DNA from: Stratiolaelaps scimitus
Lineage: Eukaryota > Arthropoda > Arachnida > Mesostigmata > Laelapidae
Assembly (NCBI GenBank): GCA_019614645.1
Contig: JABWDB010000072.1
Span: forward strand, 620,001-684,000
Length of the DNA stretch: 64,000 bases
Reading direction: 5' to 3'
The first letter of the stretch is position 1; each line of letters begins with the position of its first letter. Positions 21,655-33,500 of the stretch are shown here, piece by piece. The notes under the pieces are model-generated. The model saw only the letters and a program-made list of their open reading frames with translations, was not told the DNA's origin and did not search any database. A program made the translations under genes and the position numbers.

Positions 21655-22115
21655 TGTTGAAATTGTGAATGTTGTTCACTGTCGACGCTTCCATATAGAG
21701 TTAAAGCAGAACGTATGTGCAACTAGATATTCAGTATAGATAGGTACGCGCGTATAGGTATAGCATATTGTAGTTTGAGTAATATTCTGTCCTAATGCTA
21801 GGATCCTTAAGTTGAAACGAAAGGTGCACCTAGCGAACTAGCTGGTACCCTTAAGCATTATAGAGAGAGAAGGAGATGAGTGTGCAAGGATAGGCTACGA
21901 CGGCCTCTGGGAGGCCCACTCGGTTTAATGTAAGAAGGCACTAATAAACGAGAAGGAGGGGTCTCGGAACTTCACTTGGTGACCAGCACTCGACCCGTGC
22001 ACATCGAGTCCCGCTGCCGTACTCCCATCCTTCAATATACCTCGAATCAAAGTGTGTTGTCCTTTCTTAAGAGTTAAGTAAGAACTTGAGCTAGAGGACC
22101 AACGAAAAACCCAAC

Positions 22116-22116
<1 letters not shown>
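21655..22116 (+). repeat. 3' LTR of copia element
   Basis: Identical by eye to 15598-16059, with AATAAA at 21943-21948. It is followed by the resumed TA microsatellite. Confidence 0.97.

Positions 22117-22145
<29 letters not shown>
22117..22145. repeat. (TA)n microsatellite, right flank of the copia insertion
   Basis: Continuation of the TA tract interrupted by the copia element, with one TATG irregularity. Confidence 0.9.
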
Positions 22146-22147
<2 letters not shown>

Positions 22148-22290
22148 GCGTTATTAATTTTTCTCAAGGTTCGAATTACTCGTGAGCTTAGACTACACTT
22201 TTGAGACGGATTTGGCGAGTAAAATATCTCGGAGAATGATGTGAAATCTATGTGAAAAGCACTATCACAACGGTGCGCGTTCCAATTTGA

Positions 22291-22332
22291 CTCTCTTTGC
22301 TACTCAAAGGAATGAATGTCACTTCAGCATCT
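22291..22332 (+). repeat. Short diverged direct repeat, unit 1
   Basis: Matches 23165-23209 at roughly 85% by eye over about 45 bp, around GAATGTCACTTCAGCATCT. The family is not identified. Confidence 0.55.
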
Positions 22333-23164
22333 GGTGGGCCTCAACAACCACAAGAAAAAATGGAAGTCTCATATACATGTGCCAAATTCTCCTCATTGAA
22401 AGCGTCAACAGCCAAGTTGGTGTGTCTCGTTGTTTATAACTTTTTTTTTTTTTGCGAGCTGACCCTTAGCTTTTCCTTTATCTGACAGGCCTCAGCTCTT
22501 GACCTTTAGGTATTACTATGAAGACCTGTCGGTGGAATAAGCAAAGGTGGCCCCGACAGGTCCTCGTTGTTTATAACTCGCCTAATCGAAGTGTATGTTT
22601 AATTCCTAAGTAGAAAACCAGATGAAATTGCCACTCAGCGGAATTTCAGAGGAAGTCACGGGCGCACATTCGGTGACGAACGAGTTCAGTCGTGCTAAAA
22701 AGAAAACTGAATCGGTGGTTGTTGACCAAGGAATGCAAAACAGTGACCTTGTCGTTGTTGTCATTATGACCATTGGCATCAGCACTCTAATTATGGGAGA
22801 GCTATCTCTCTCTCTCTCTCTCACATAAAACGAACATGCTTTTTGCACGCCCATTTCACATCTACAACTTTTCGCTCCTGAGGTGCTTGCCCAGAAGGTA
22901 GATGAGTCCCTGAGGGCAGTCGGCCTGCCTGTGGGTCTAGGGCATCTGTGTGCTATCTCACGCGACACGCTCCTCACATATTACGCGAACAGCATGATAG
23001 AAATCTGCTTTTGGCTGGGCGAACTGTATTCTGAGTCAGTCAGAGGACATATACAGTGCATATACATATGTATGTTTCTAGTAAAAACGTTTATGGCACG
23101 TCGCGAACGAATACGATCCTTTGAATTCGTCCGACGTGCACGAGCGCTGCGAATACTGGTGGAG

Positions 23165-23209
23165 CTCTCTTTGTTATTACTCAAAGAGATGAATGTCATT
23201 TCAGCATCT
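23165..23209 (+). repeat. Short diverged direct repeat, unit 2
   Basis: Partner of 22291-22332, around GAATGTCATTTCAGCATCT. Confidence 0.55.
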
Positions 23210-25112
23210 TACAAAACATTTACCCATTCGAGCGTCCACATACATGAAGTGCCCAGTCAGTCACAACGGTAGATGGTGATCTAGCAAGCGCTCTCCGAGA
23301 CCGAGAATGAAGACTCAAATAGATAACTATTTGAGTCCGATAGATATATCTATTTGAATAACATGCTTTCATTATCACTGCTACCATTGCCACTGGGGGC
23401 AGTCGTTTTAAGATAAGAAACTTAATAATAGCAAAAATAATAATTCACACTAATATCTGAGGCCTTTCCAAAAAATTGCGACATAGTATTGTGAGCACGA
23501 TGATAATTTGTTCGCCAATGCAAATTTATCTTCTCTTTTATCGTTTTGTGTATAGTGTACTTTTTTATACATGCAAACGCTCATTCAGTGTTCTACTATA
23601 TTTCGCGTAGAACAGAAACGGTAGCTAAGAATTAGGTTGTTAGTTACCAAAGCGTCCCCGTATAGGGCACAGTCATCGTCGAAAAATCATAGATCTATTA
23701 GAAAAATATTGAGGTCCGCTAACATTAGGTCGATGTAGCCTCCCAGTGCCGAGCAGGAAAAATCGCGATTGAACTGGCCTGTCGCGGCTCGCTGACAACG
23801 TTGGCCAAATGCTTTGTGAAAAATGCGTCCCCTGACACTTGTAGAACAACACGTCGAATAACACCTGTGGAACTCTCGTTTGAATGTCCCGTTTAGCCCC
23901 AGCGATGTTTAAGAATCGTGTCCTGATTTGGTCTACATGACTAACCTGCATAATCTGCTAGCAGGTGACCCGGCCTTTCCGGCGAATTCACAATATACAT
24001 AATAATATATTTGTGCTGCATTATATAATAATACACATTTACATTCGCGGGCTAAGCTTTATTATATGGAAAAATATGAGGTTCTCTTGTGGTTAATATG
24101 GCTTAAAATATAATAGTCCTGATCTCACAACTGAATGCTTTGCGCCGCCAGTCTGCTAATATAATAGAATACTTTATAGAATATACAAATTTCCAACGTA
24201 TTGTGAACCCGTCAAGAAGCATACCGAGAAATAAGACATTTCGACCAGACCGAAAATAACCCGCTATAAAGGCCTGCCCTTGTTTTAACACTTAATAGAT
24301 TAACCAGAGGAACATTTACGTGCGAGTGGGTCTTACTGTTGCGACGTGTGACCTACTGCGTCTATCTTATGTTGTGTGGTGTTGTATTGGAAATTAATGA
24401 ATAAGTATGTATTACATATAATAAAAAATTATTTCACAGGCTGCACGGCCCATCCCAACTCTCGTTAATAGCAAGTCCTAAAAGAGCACACGTCAATGGA
24501 TACCCAAGGAACGGCAAAATGGAACATGAAAGGGTTGTAGATAAAAAATGTTTTACGCCTTAAACTCTGTATAGAATATTAGTCAGGTGGAATTGTGTGG
24601 ACGATTTCTCCTATCTAAATAGCCAAGCCTGCTTCACGCCTTGGAGTGAGCGAACGAGGCCACTAATGGCCGCTTGTTCGAAAGAACTTGTATTGAGGTG
24701 AGCTCTACAGGTGCACATAATAAATTTATAACTGGAGCACTTTAGCACTTGCGAATGTCAACAACATAATTTCAATAAGCAGACTCACAAAAAGAGCCTG
24801 GACATAGGCGGTCATCCGCTCTGCCATTGGCGGCACAGAAGCCGCATTGAATCAGAGGTCATCCGTCTTCTTTTGTCGATGTTTTCTAAGGTATGTTGGA
24901 CAAATGAAATTGGTCCATCTTGGCAGTCCAATATGAGAGGGGTTCCACGGTCCGAATGCTTTCTCAAGCGAAAGAACTTGGCCTAGTCAAGTTCAAGACT
25001 TTCCACTTACACAATTATGGCCCTTTGACTTAGACACAGGACGCACTTTAACTGGTAAACTCTACATACAGATAGAGATACAAAACATTGCTTGTATCAC
25101 GTTTCGCCTACC

Positions 25113-25114
<2 letters not shown>

Positions 25115-25146
<32 letters not shown>

Positions 25147-25155
25147 TATATATAG
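25115..25155. repeat. (TA)n microsatellite
   Basis: A TA tract with one GA interruption. Confidence 0.95.
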
Positions 25156-27789
25156 TAGTATCACTTATACTTGGGTCGACAGACAACAAATTAATGAACC
25201 ATTGAGTTCGCACAGTCACTATTACCATTCCATTTAAACTATACAAAATTAGCTGCTAAGTCAGCAATCTGTCACAGTGCACAAACTCAATCACTTGCAT
25301 GCTGTCCCACGCAGTACGGCTCTGCAAAGCCACTATTTACAAATAAACTGTACACTCCAACGTTTTATCAGTAATCGAAGCTAATCAAGTTAATTGAACT
25401 GTATATACAAGCTCTTTGAGCTCACGTTAGAAAGGCCATTTTACCTCATAAAGCAATTAAATAAAGTACTATGCACACCGACCTATGCTAACAGATTGAC
25501 TTAGAAGGGCGTCACGTGGTACTGACACACGCACATGCATTACTAATGCTCTTTTTCGCAATTGAAAATTTTCTTGGAAACCACTACACTTCGACGTCGT
25601 CTTCCGTCCACTGGTCACATCTGGCTATCCAGATACTATGGTTGTGACATTAACAGATGGTTTTGGTTAAACCAGATGGTGGTGGTTAAAAAAGGGTTTT
25701 ATCTTAGAAATACGTATATTTTTCCGTCGTTTTGCACCACTAACGTTCACCAGATCAAATCATTCCCATTCGGGCCGGCAGGCGATATTCATCGATCGCA
25801 GCTACTTGTTGATTGATCATTTGTCCTGTCCAGACATCTAGGTCTCATATCGACGCGATGGACACACAGCGAATTCGCCAAGGCCATAAGCGTAATCCTG
25901 CCGCGACTTCCACTCCGAGAACTGTATTTCCCACTTGCTGTAGGATTCAATCCGCATCGAGAAATACACACACACACCCACCCACAGAGAATGTTTGAAC
26001 CCCACGCGTCTGCATAAAAGCACGCTCCGCCACGGGATGACTTAGCAGAAACTGATCATCGGAATACATCACCCGCCCGCCCGCCGATGGGATTCCCGAT
26101 AGCGTAGCAGTATTTTGAACGACAGCGGACAAGTGCGCATATAGCCAATGCACTGGTGGAGGGAAACGATAAAATCCATTACTGGTAGAGCAGTGTAATC
26201 GTGTTTGCCTTTTACTAACATAGAGAAGGGGTGAGGTAGTTAAGGGGGATATTCTTGGAAAACGATATCATTCGCCTTCACGTCTAGTGTAGAGTGGTTG
26301 AGGAAGGTATGGCGAAACCAGATGAAGTTCGGGTGCGCTCGGAGAGTTGATTCGGAGAATGAGAAGTGGTCTGGTAGAATGGTTTGAGCAAAAAGACGAT
26401 TCCGAAAGAGGAGATAAAACTCGGGATCAGCTCGATACACGGCATTGCATTAGCGAGTCGTTGAGGTCGGTGTATTTCACATGAATCGTCGTTCGAATCG
26501 AATAGAGTTGTATATTGACCAAAATGAAAGCTTACGAGACATTACAAAAATCGGTAGCAATCGAATTTCGGCTACTAAACCAACCGAAGTGAAAAAACGC
26601 CGTACGATTAATTTCGAATGAACTCGGATAATATTGAATCTATTGAAATTATCAACTAGCAGACAGCCTCCTCTCCGGGTATATGTATATCCATATATTT
26701 ATATGGAACTGATCTCCTTGTCCAGTTTCACATCTGCTTATTGAAAAATACATTATAACAGCGTAATTGGCGGAACTATATTTCGCGGGTACGCTCTTGT
26801 ATTTTATTATTATTTTTATTATACTATTTGTTAGCGCTGAAATCTCTCAAGGCCGATACACTACTACAAGGCTCTCAGCTTCCGCCTTCAACAACAAGCA
26901 CGATACTGAATAACAGCCTTACTGTTCTTGCTATTATCTCAGATGAGTTTCTTGTTCTGCAAAAAATAAATAGTTTGGATAGAAGTGTTATAATCTGATA
27001 GACACAGGACTGCAAATGGTTGGAAACTTGATAAAAATTAGGCAGGGTTCCATTCCACATAATAATCATTGTTATGATTATTTTTTATGAGCCGAAGCAC
27101 CTCGTTTGTTTTTATCATTCACCTATAAAAAAAATTATTAATATATCTTTGCGTCGCTGCAATAACTTTAACTCAATATGGAATTTTACGTTGACGACAT
27201 GTTTGTGACGGCTGAGAACAGTGGCGAGCAGGCAACATTTATTCAATGTCTGTGAGAAGGCTGCTTAAGATGTGCGACAGTATTTCAACAGCAAGAAATG
27301 AACGAGTATATATTATATAATATATTATAGATAGAGAGAGAAAACGACAAATTCAAGGCAAGCATATATATCGCTGACATAGAAATATTATAAATCGAGG
27401 GTGAAAATGATGAGTGAGGGCGGCATGGTCAAAAAGTAAAAGAAATCAAGTACCATTTACATTAATCTGTGCGAAAAAGAAGACGAACCCGTAGAACTCA
27501 TTGTGGAAACGATGTGAGGAACAAAAAAGCTGTTCGTTTTAATGTAGTGATTTAATGGTGGCGGCAAGAAAAGTAAAGGAAGCACTGACTAGCAATATAG
27601 AGTGAGGAACGAACAAAGTGATAAATGATAGTAATTATAATAATAGTAATGTGCAAGCAAATCTTGGTCAACAGCGCGAAATCATACATTAACTAACGCT
27701 GGGAGTATCTGTGTATCATAAGTACACGATGAGTCTCTGATGCAAAATAGATTCTGTGAAAGGAATGGTAATAAAATTAAGAATATATT

Positions 27790-27811
27790 TATATATATAT
27801 ATATATATATA
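27790..27811. repeat. (TA)n microsatellite
   Basis: A short pure TA tract. Confidence 0.9.
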
Positions 27812-27963
27812 CCTCAAGTTGTTGAAGTTGTAGATATAACTTGCGGCGGCTACTATGAGACGGGAGCTCAGGGAAATTTGTTGCGTGTTAAACAAGCTGC
27901 ACACACGACCCCACATCTCTAACACACAAATACACACACGAAATATCAAAAAAAAAGAATTTA

Positions 27964-28455
27964 CGGGGTGTTTGGAAAGTTACGGCTATGTCTCTGGCTA
28001 TCAGAAGCCAGAGGGCGTAGGTTCGAGTCCCACCGCGTGATGACATATAAGAGAGCTTAAGCATTGTAAAATTGCAGCTCCGTTAATAAACCAATAAACC
28101 AATAAACCTTTGCCTTTGCCTTACTCAACTAATTGGGCTTCTAAGTTAAGCTTGATTGGTTTCAAAGGTAAATGTGATGATACTTTTGCTTTTCTGTTGG
28201 TATATTTATACATGGCAACGTGTAATTAAATGTAAAAAACGAACGAAATAAATAAGAAAACAAAACCTCCGAGAACAGCAAATTTTGCTAAAATTCCACC
28301 AGGGTTCCAAGATTTTCATCAAAGTTTAATGCCGTCCGGGATAAATAAGTGCCAGTTTTTCTCGCCATTTACTCCCCAGGGAATCACGAAAGAAGAAAGA
28401 GAATCCTTTTGCGAAAGTTTACGTTAGTTTTGCGCTGGGCTTTCCAAACACGCTG
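27964..28455. mobile_element. Possible MITE (TA-flanked, short TIRs) containing a SINE
   Basis: The ends are CGGGGTGTTTGGAAAGT (27964-27980) and the inverted CAGCGTGTTTGGAAAGC (28439-28455), sharing an uninterrupted 12-bp core. TA lies directly outside each end (27962-27963 and 28456-28457). This fits a small non-autonomous Tc1/mariner-type element. The 492-bp interior has no coding capacity and holds SINE A at 27981-28122. The SINE abuts the left TIR and lacks its own 5' end, so the TIR pairing could be coincidental. Confidence 0.4.
27981..28122 (+). repeat. SINE family A, 5'-truncated copy
   Basis: Aligns with the fuller copy at 53170-53330. Shared parts are the anticodon-arm stem TCTGGCT/AGCCAGA, a B-box AGGTTCGAGTCCCAC, a linker with GATGACATATA, then CAGCTCC, AATAAACCAATAAACC and a CCTTTG-type 3' tail. 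The A-box region is lost. Confidence 0.85.
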
Positions 28456-29651
28456 TATCTGTTATGTCAGTAAATGGACGTAAGGGTATCACACCCTTCT
28501 CTTTGTCAATATCAAGGAATTTTACAATTTATAAATATGATAGATTATAGACTATCATATGCGCTAGATCCTAAGGACTCGTCTCCTCAAGCAAACATAC
28601 ATCGTCCTGATTTGACTGGGGAATGTTCTTGGGCAGCAAACGACATTTGAGGTGACGGGTTTTTGGGAGTGCGTCCAAGGTTTGCTGGAAGTTTAAGAGA
28701 TTCGAAAGCGAAATAAAGCGGGATTTCCCTCGACATCCTGCGTTGCCTCGTTTTGCAATCGAATTGGTAGGTGGGCTTGTGGGCGGCTTCAGAGATAGGT
28801 TAAGAATAGGGTTGCGAGTGTGCGAAGTGTAGCGAGTAAGTAAGAAATAACAGCAGCAGTGTACTCGGCCGGTACTTTCAAGAAAACGACACCGAGGCTT
28901 CGCATATTGTGGCTGCCCTACAACCTGCAATTACCGAAAGGGTGCTTTTTATCTGTCCAACGATCAACTGTCGATGGAGAGTGTCTGGGAATCTAGACAT
29001 GTGTATCCGGTTAGATTTCTAAATGACAAGAAAATATTGGTTATCTGTATATCTGCATGTGTGTGTGTGTGTGATGTGCATAAGGTCACTCGACGACTAG
29101 AATATTTTCTTTTTTATTTTTGACCCTGAGGGTGTCATTACATGGGTCATGATAATATGAACGTAGTTCTTACGACTATAAATTTTACATAGAAGCTCTT
29201 GTGCACGCGCGACACTCGAATCGACAACGAAAGCAAAACAGGTCAGATAATAATAATAATAGCTGGTCACCATCGTATGTCAAAGGGTCGATCTTTTAAT
29301 CTTCTGATCATGTGATCTCTACCTTGATGCTATCTTAAGCTCCCCAAAACGTATCCACTTATAAAATTGTATGGTCAAATCATTTTTTGCAACTAGGACC
29401 ATTCGATGATCTATCAAATGAGACAAGCTGATTCCGATAGCTGAGGCAGAAAGAGGCTCCAATGTGAATAAAATCTATAAAAATGGTTTGTGTGTGTGTG
29501 CGTATCTGACCAGTGGAGCACATCATCAAGAGGTGTGGGAAGGCCCAGACTACATTTTGATGGTGATTTGATTTTGGTAATTCGTTGGAACAGCATTATA
29601 GCCATCAATTAGAGCTCACCATCCGCGCTGACTGAGAGAGGCTTAATTAAT
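28456..29651. other. Unassigned stretch
   Basis: No recognised gene. The 119-codon minus-strand frame at 28571-28930 resembles nothing known and lacks supporting signals. A short (TG)n tract lies near 29057-29071. Confidence 0.4.
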
Positions 29652-29819
29652 GTTTTCGGGCTAACTCTCAGCCAGCATTTAATCTCCACGGTATTGCCTT
29701 GTCTGGCGGACCCCTTCTAAACGCAAATATGCACCTGTGGGCATCGAACCCATGCACCCACGTGATCTCCCGATCTTGCATGGCCGGCACACGAATGCAC
29801 CACAATGCTACCGAGCCAG
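29652..29819 (-). repeat. SINE family B, near-complete copy
   Basis: On the minus strand it reads TGGCTCGGTAGCATTGTGG (A-box region), GGGTTCGATGCCC (B-box), a linker with AGGGGTCCGCC, and ends in GATTAAATGCTGGCTGAGAG with TTAGCCCGAAAAC. The head is tRNA-derived. It is the best-preserved copy of this family together with 47390-47562. Confidence 0.85.
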
Positions 29820-29989
29820 ACGGTTCCGCAACTGCTGAAATTACGCTGAACAAATAAGGAACAACCGAAGACGAAGTCGCAGAGTCATCTTCATAGCCCG
29901 AAAATAGAGTGAAGGTGGCCAGTATGTGAGGATCGCATTCTCCGCGACGCCCGGCCACTTACCACTGCCTAACCTCAAGCTCCCAGCCT

Positions 29990-30560
29990 TTCCAGGATGT
30001 TGCCTTCACGAACTGGCGGGAAGGCAGCAAACATCAACATAGAGCAGCGACGTCCGAGTGGACGAGAGAAGACCTCCTGCGTCAGGGAGTTCCTCCATCG
30101 TAAGTTCTACTGCTTCGCCCGCTCTGCATCGTGTCCTAGGCTTACTCTTCACTTCGGGCACTGTTCTGTTCGCTTCGTTGCTTTCGGCAGCAGCAACCGG
30201 GACCGCCAACCGACCGTGGGCAATGCCCTTGCCTTGCTCGCTACGGTGGTCTAATCCTCCACGTGACAGTATAAAGCCCTACCCCCTTACCCGGAGTTCC
30301 CGCACCGCCAAAGTTCTCACAATCATCGTCCATCCGCCGCTTCGTTCGTCGCGATTCATCTGAGAGCGAAGTAGCGGCCTGCTAGCAGCATTAAGGCTGC
30401 TTGCGTTCAACTCTCGCTTGGGTCTCCGCGTTTTGAGCGGACCGGAAGAGTACTGCCGCGCGAACAGTCACCGATTTGCGAGAGTCGACGACGTCAGACC
30501 AACGAAAAGGCTGTTGCAGTCGTCGTCATCGTCTGGGGAGAATAAACGGTAGACATACGG
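29990..30560 (+). promoter_or_regulatory. GC-rich pocket with TATA-like motif (possible promoter or 5' exon)
   Basis: Clearly GC-richer than its surroundings and open in several frames on both strands. A TATAAA lies near 30270, in a setting that could be a core promoter with transcription to the right. No start site element or downstream gene could be confirmed. The overlapping frames (29997-30254, 30058-30363 and a minus-strand one) cannot all be real and none resembles a known protein. Confidence 0.2.
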
Positions 30561-30599
30561 TAAAACTGCTCGTACAACAAACGACAGAGGAAACTATCG

Positions 30600-33500
30600 C
30601 AACAGCCAGCGCAATGCTAGAGATGCCACTATGAGATGACAACTGCATCATCGTTCATAGGAGAACAGCATGAGTTGACATGCTGGTTGAAGCTCTCTCT
30701 TGGGGGACGGGGCCTGGACATCGTAAGCAAGGATATAAATATCTATGCTGGAGCGAGACACCACATAGTATTATTATTGTTGTTATTATTATTATTTATT
30801 CCCGCCGTCGCAGGCAACTCTCTCCCAAGGCGTCTATCGTGAGCGTATCGTCACCATACGATCACCACTGTCGCGATTGTAGTCATGCAAGTGTGATACA
30901 ATTATATAGTATCTATTGAAAGAATTGTGATCGACATATCCGCAATTGAACTTAAAGCTTTGTTATCGATGGAAGACCCTGCTGCCCGTTAGCTGTCTCC
31001 GATAACACCTGCTATTCATGATCTGTCCCGCTCATTTTGACATAATGGACTGCGACGCATTATTATAGTTACGTAAGCAACGCAGAAGCGCAGTGACAAG
31101 TGCGAAGCAAAAAAAAGAAGATATGCGAAGAGATTAAACGCTCTGTGTATGTGGGTGACTGTGTTGTATTTGATTATATGCTGTTATGAATATGAATTTT
31201 ATCCCGGAAATCGTCCCTGGAAAGAGCAGTTGTACACAACCAGCTAGTCAACACGCTGCAGGCGACTACAGACAAGGACGGTATTGTCTGATTATGATGA
31301 AAGGTGAGTCTCTGCAACCTTGCATCGGCAAATGGAACAAATGCGATTTGAAGGCAGCGCTTGCAATCATTACAGCCAGAAATAATGCATATACAATATA
31401 CTGAAAACACATTTATGAAGAACGGCTCTCTACGTACCCTGCTATAGAGTTTGACCATGGCACGACGTAAGTAATATATCTGGCAGCTCATTAGATGGAG
31501 GCTGAACAGCGTACATCGCGCTTATGGTCCAATGGGTTGAGTAAATCATCACTATATATATATCTTTTACATCAGGGAGGCGCCTTGTGTGCAGTGCACC
31601 CAGACGCAGCAAGTTCCATTATCTCATACGCATTTCCTTCATTCAGATATATTCTTTGTCTATAAATGGTGGCTAGCAAAAGTGTAGGACCGTTGTTAAA
31701 GAAAACAAGAGAAACTAAAACGGAATGAGACGTTATAGTTTGTATGTTGTTTAAATGTAAGGCTCTCTAGCAATGTATAATAGTAATACTGTACTATCAT
31801 AATATAGATACACAAAACGGCGGCAGAATTCAGCCATGTTATAGCTGAAGCTCGTTTGTGTTACCAAAAAGATTCCACAAGGAATCGATCATATATATAT
31901 ATATATATATATATATTCACAAACATCGGCTGTTTCCCGCAAAACTGTTCTGCCTTGAATGTGCATAATATCTCAGTGATTACCAACCAGATCATTCAAC
32001 TGCAGCAGCTGCCAAGCATACGAAACACAGTTTTCCTAAAATTGGAAGCAGACTCTGGGTTCCGGGTGGAAGATCAACTTCAATGTACTACAGTCTCGAC
32101 TCGGTAAATTGTGAAAGTCCAAGTACAAGACAAGCATTTTAAAACTGAACGGCAACCCCTGCAGTGGACACCTTCGAAGAGGGGATTGCCACGCTACAGG
32201 AAAGTCAGTTTACGTTGGAGTTAGAAGTCGCGGACTTTTTGAAAACCATTGCGTTCTCGTTCTCAGTGTATACCTACACGGACGGTAGCTCCGGGCTCGC
32301 AGTGCCGTTGGCTGATCACGGTTCTCCTGGAGTGCTCTGGCCTTCCGTATGTGAATATCTAAAATCCTTAAGTTAGATGGAATTGAGGGAGCGACAGCTG
32401 AACTCAAGGAAAATCGAAGAGTTTACCCAAAACGCAAACACAAATTCACTGTGGTTATTTTCGATATTCGTGCAGATTTGACTCTTGCCCCCTGCCCAGA
32501 CCGCGAAGGTTCCGCTATTGACGTTCGTCGTCCGAAACCACTGCAGATGACAGCACAACCTGAGCTCCTGACGATTCCCCTCGAGGCAATGGGACACATG
32601 TGCACATCCGGTTATAAAGGGGTAATCATACCCCCTTGTTCACTGTCTGCGGAAATGTGATTCCGACATGGCTAGCTAATGCTGCACTCGCTTGCGGTCA
32701 CCGTAAGGTCGTCTCGGGGCAGGCAATCGTGACAGGTTTAAAGCACCAATGAACGCTAAACAACCTCGTAAAGGTAAAATCATCCTCGAACCACCCACGT
32801 ATCCTATTCGTATATCTAGGTTGATATTAATGCTTCGCGTTGATAAGCATAGTATGTGGCAAGTAGCGATTTCTCGGTGAAACTTTGACATCGAGCTAAA
32901 CAAGATCCCTTGGTGCACCTTAAATCGCGATATACCGTGAACGAAGAAGGCGTTGGGCGAAAGTGTTTTGAATAGTGGATAGAAGACTCAATTCAGACAA
33001 TTCATTGTTTCACAACGTGTAACGCAGTGACGTAATATCCAATTTATTCTTTCTTCAATTTTGGAACGAATCAAGGCCGCTGAATTGATTCCGTAGAGAT
33101 CTTTCAAAAGGTCTGAAGTTTTTGCCGATCTCAGCGTCCCAGGAGGAAATGAAATAGACCGCACTGGGGGGGTCTCTGTATCAGCTCCCGATACCCAGAT
33201 CAATATTGCGCATCCGCCTACCAGCATACATTCGTTTACTAGCCTCTGGTGTTTGATTATAGCAACTATTGTTCTTGAGCTGGTAGGATGGTGTTGAACG
33301 CAATAAATGTGAATATTGACGCGCGCGCGAGTGAGAGAGAGAACAGGTCGTCGCTGCAGTTGTTGTGCATAAATTTAGTTTCAATCGAAGACGTCATCTC
33401 ACTGTGATCCACTTTTTTAGGCAGGGAAATGTTCAGAGTCACGAGCCAAATGGCGCCAGCCTGCGGTCAACTTGTGCTGGTTCCATCAAAACACCTGCTT

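Larger units (their letters stand above)
15598..22116 (+). mobile_element. Ty1/copia LTR retrotransposon with extra membrane-protein ORFs
   Basis: A 6519-bp element with 462-bp LTRs at both ends that look identical base for base, a polypurine tract before the 3' LTR, and the copia gene order gag, protease, integrase, reverse transcriptase, RNase H in one frame. Identical LTRs imply a recent insertion. The gag-pol frame has one interruption, a TAG at 17928-17930. Between pol and the 3' LTR are about 1.4 kb of extra sequence, longer than a minimal copia tail. This carries a sense membrane-protein frame (20255-20728) and an antisense one (20748-21494). Flanks are TATAT on both sides within (TA)n. 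Confidence 0.97.
22146..27960. other. Unassigned stretch
   Basis: No recognisable gene. It holds a diverged direct repeat (22291-22332 and 23165-23209), a 10-bp inverted repeat GACCTGTCGG/CCGACAGGTC (22524-22562), CT and TA tracts (near 22806, 25115 and 27790), and otherwise short frames. Confidence 0.45.
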
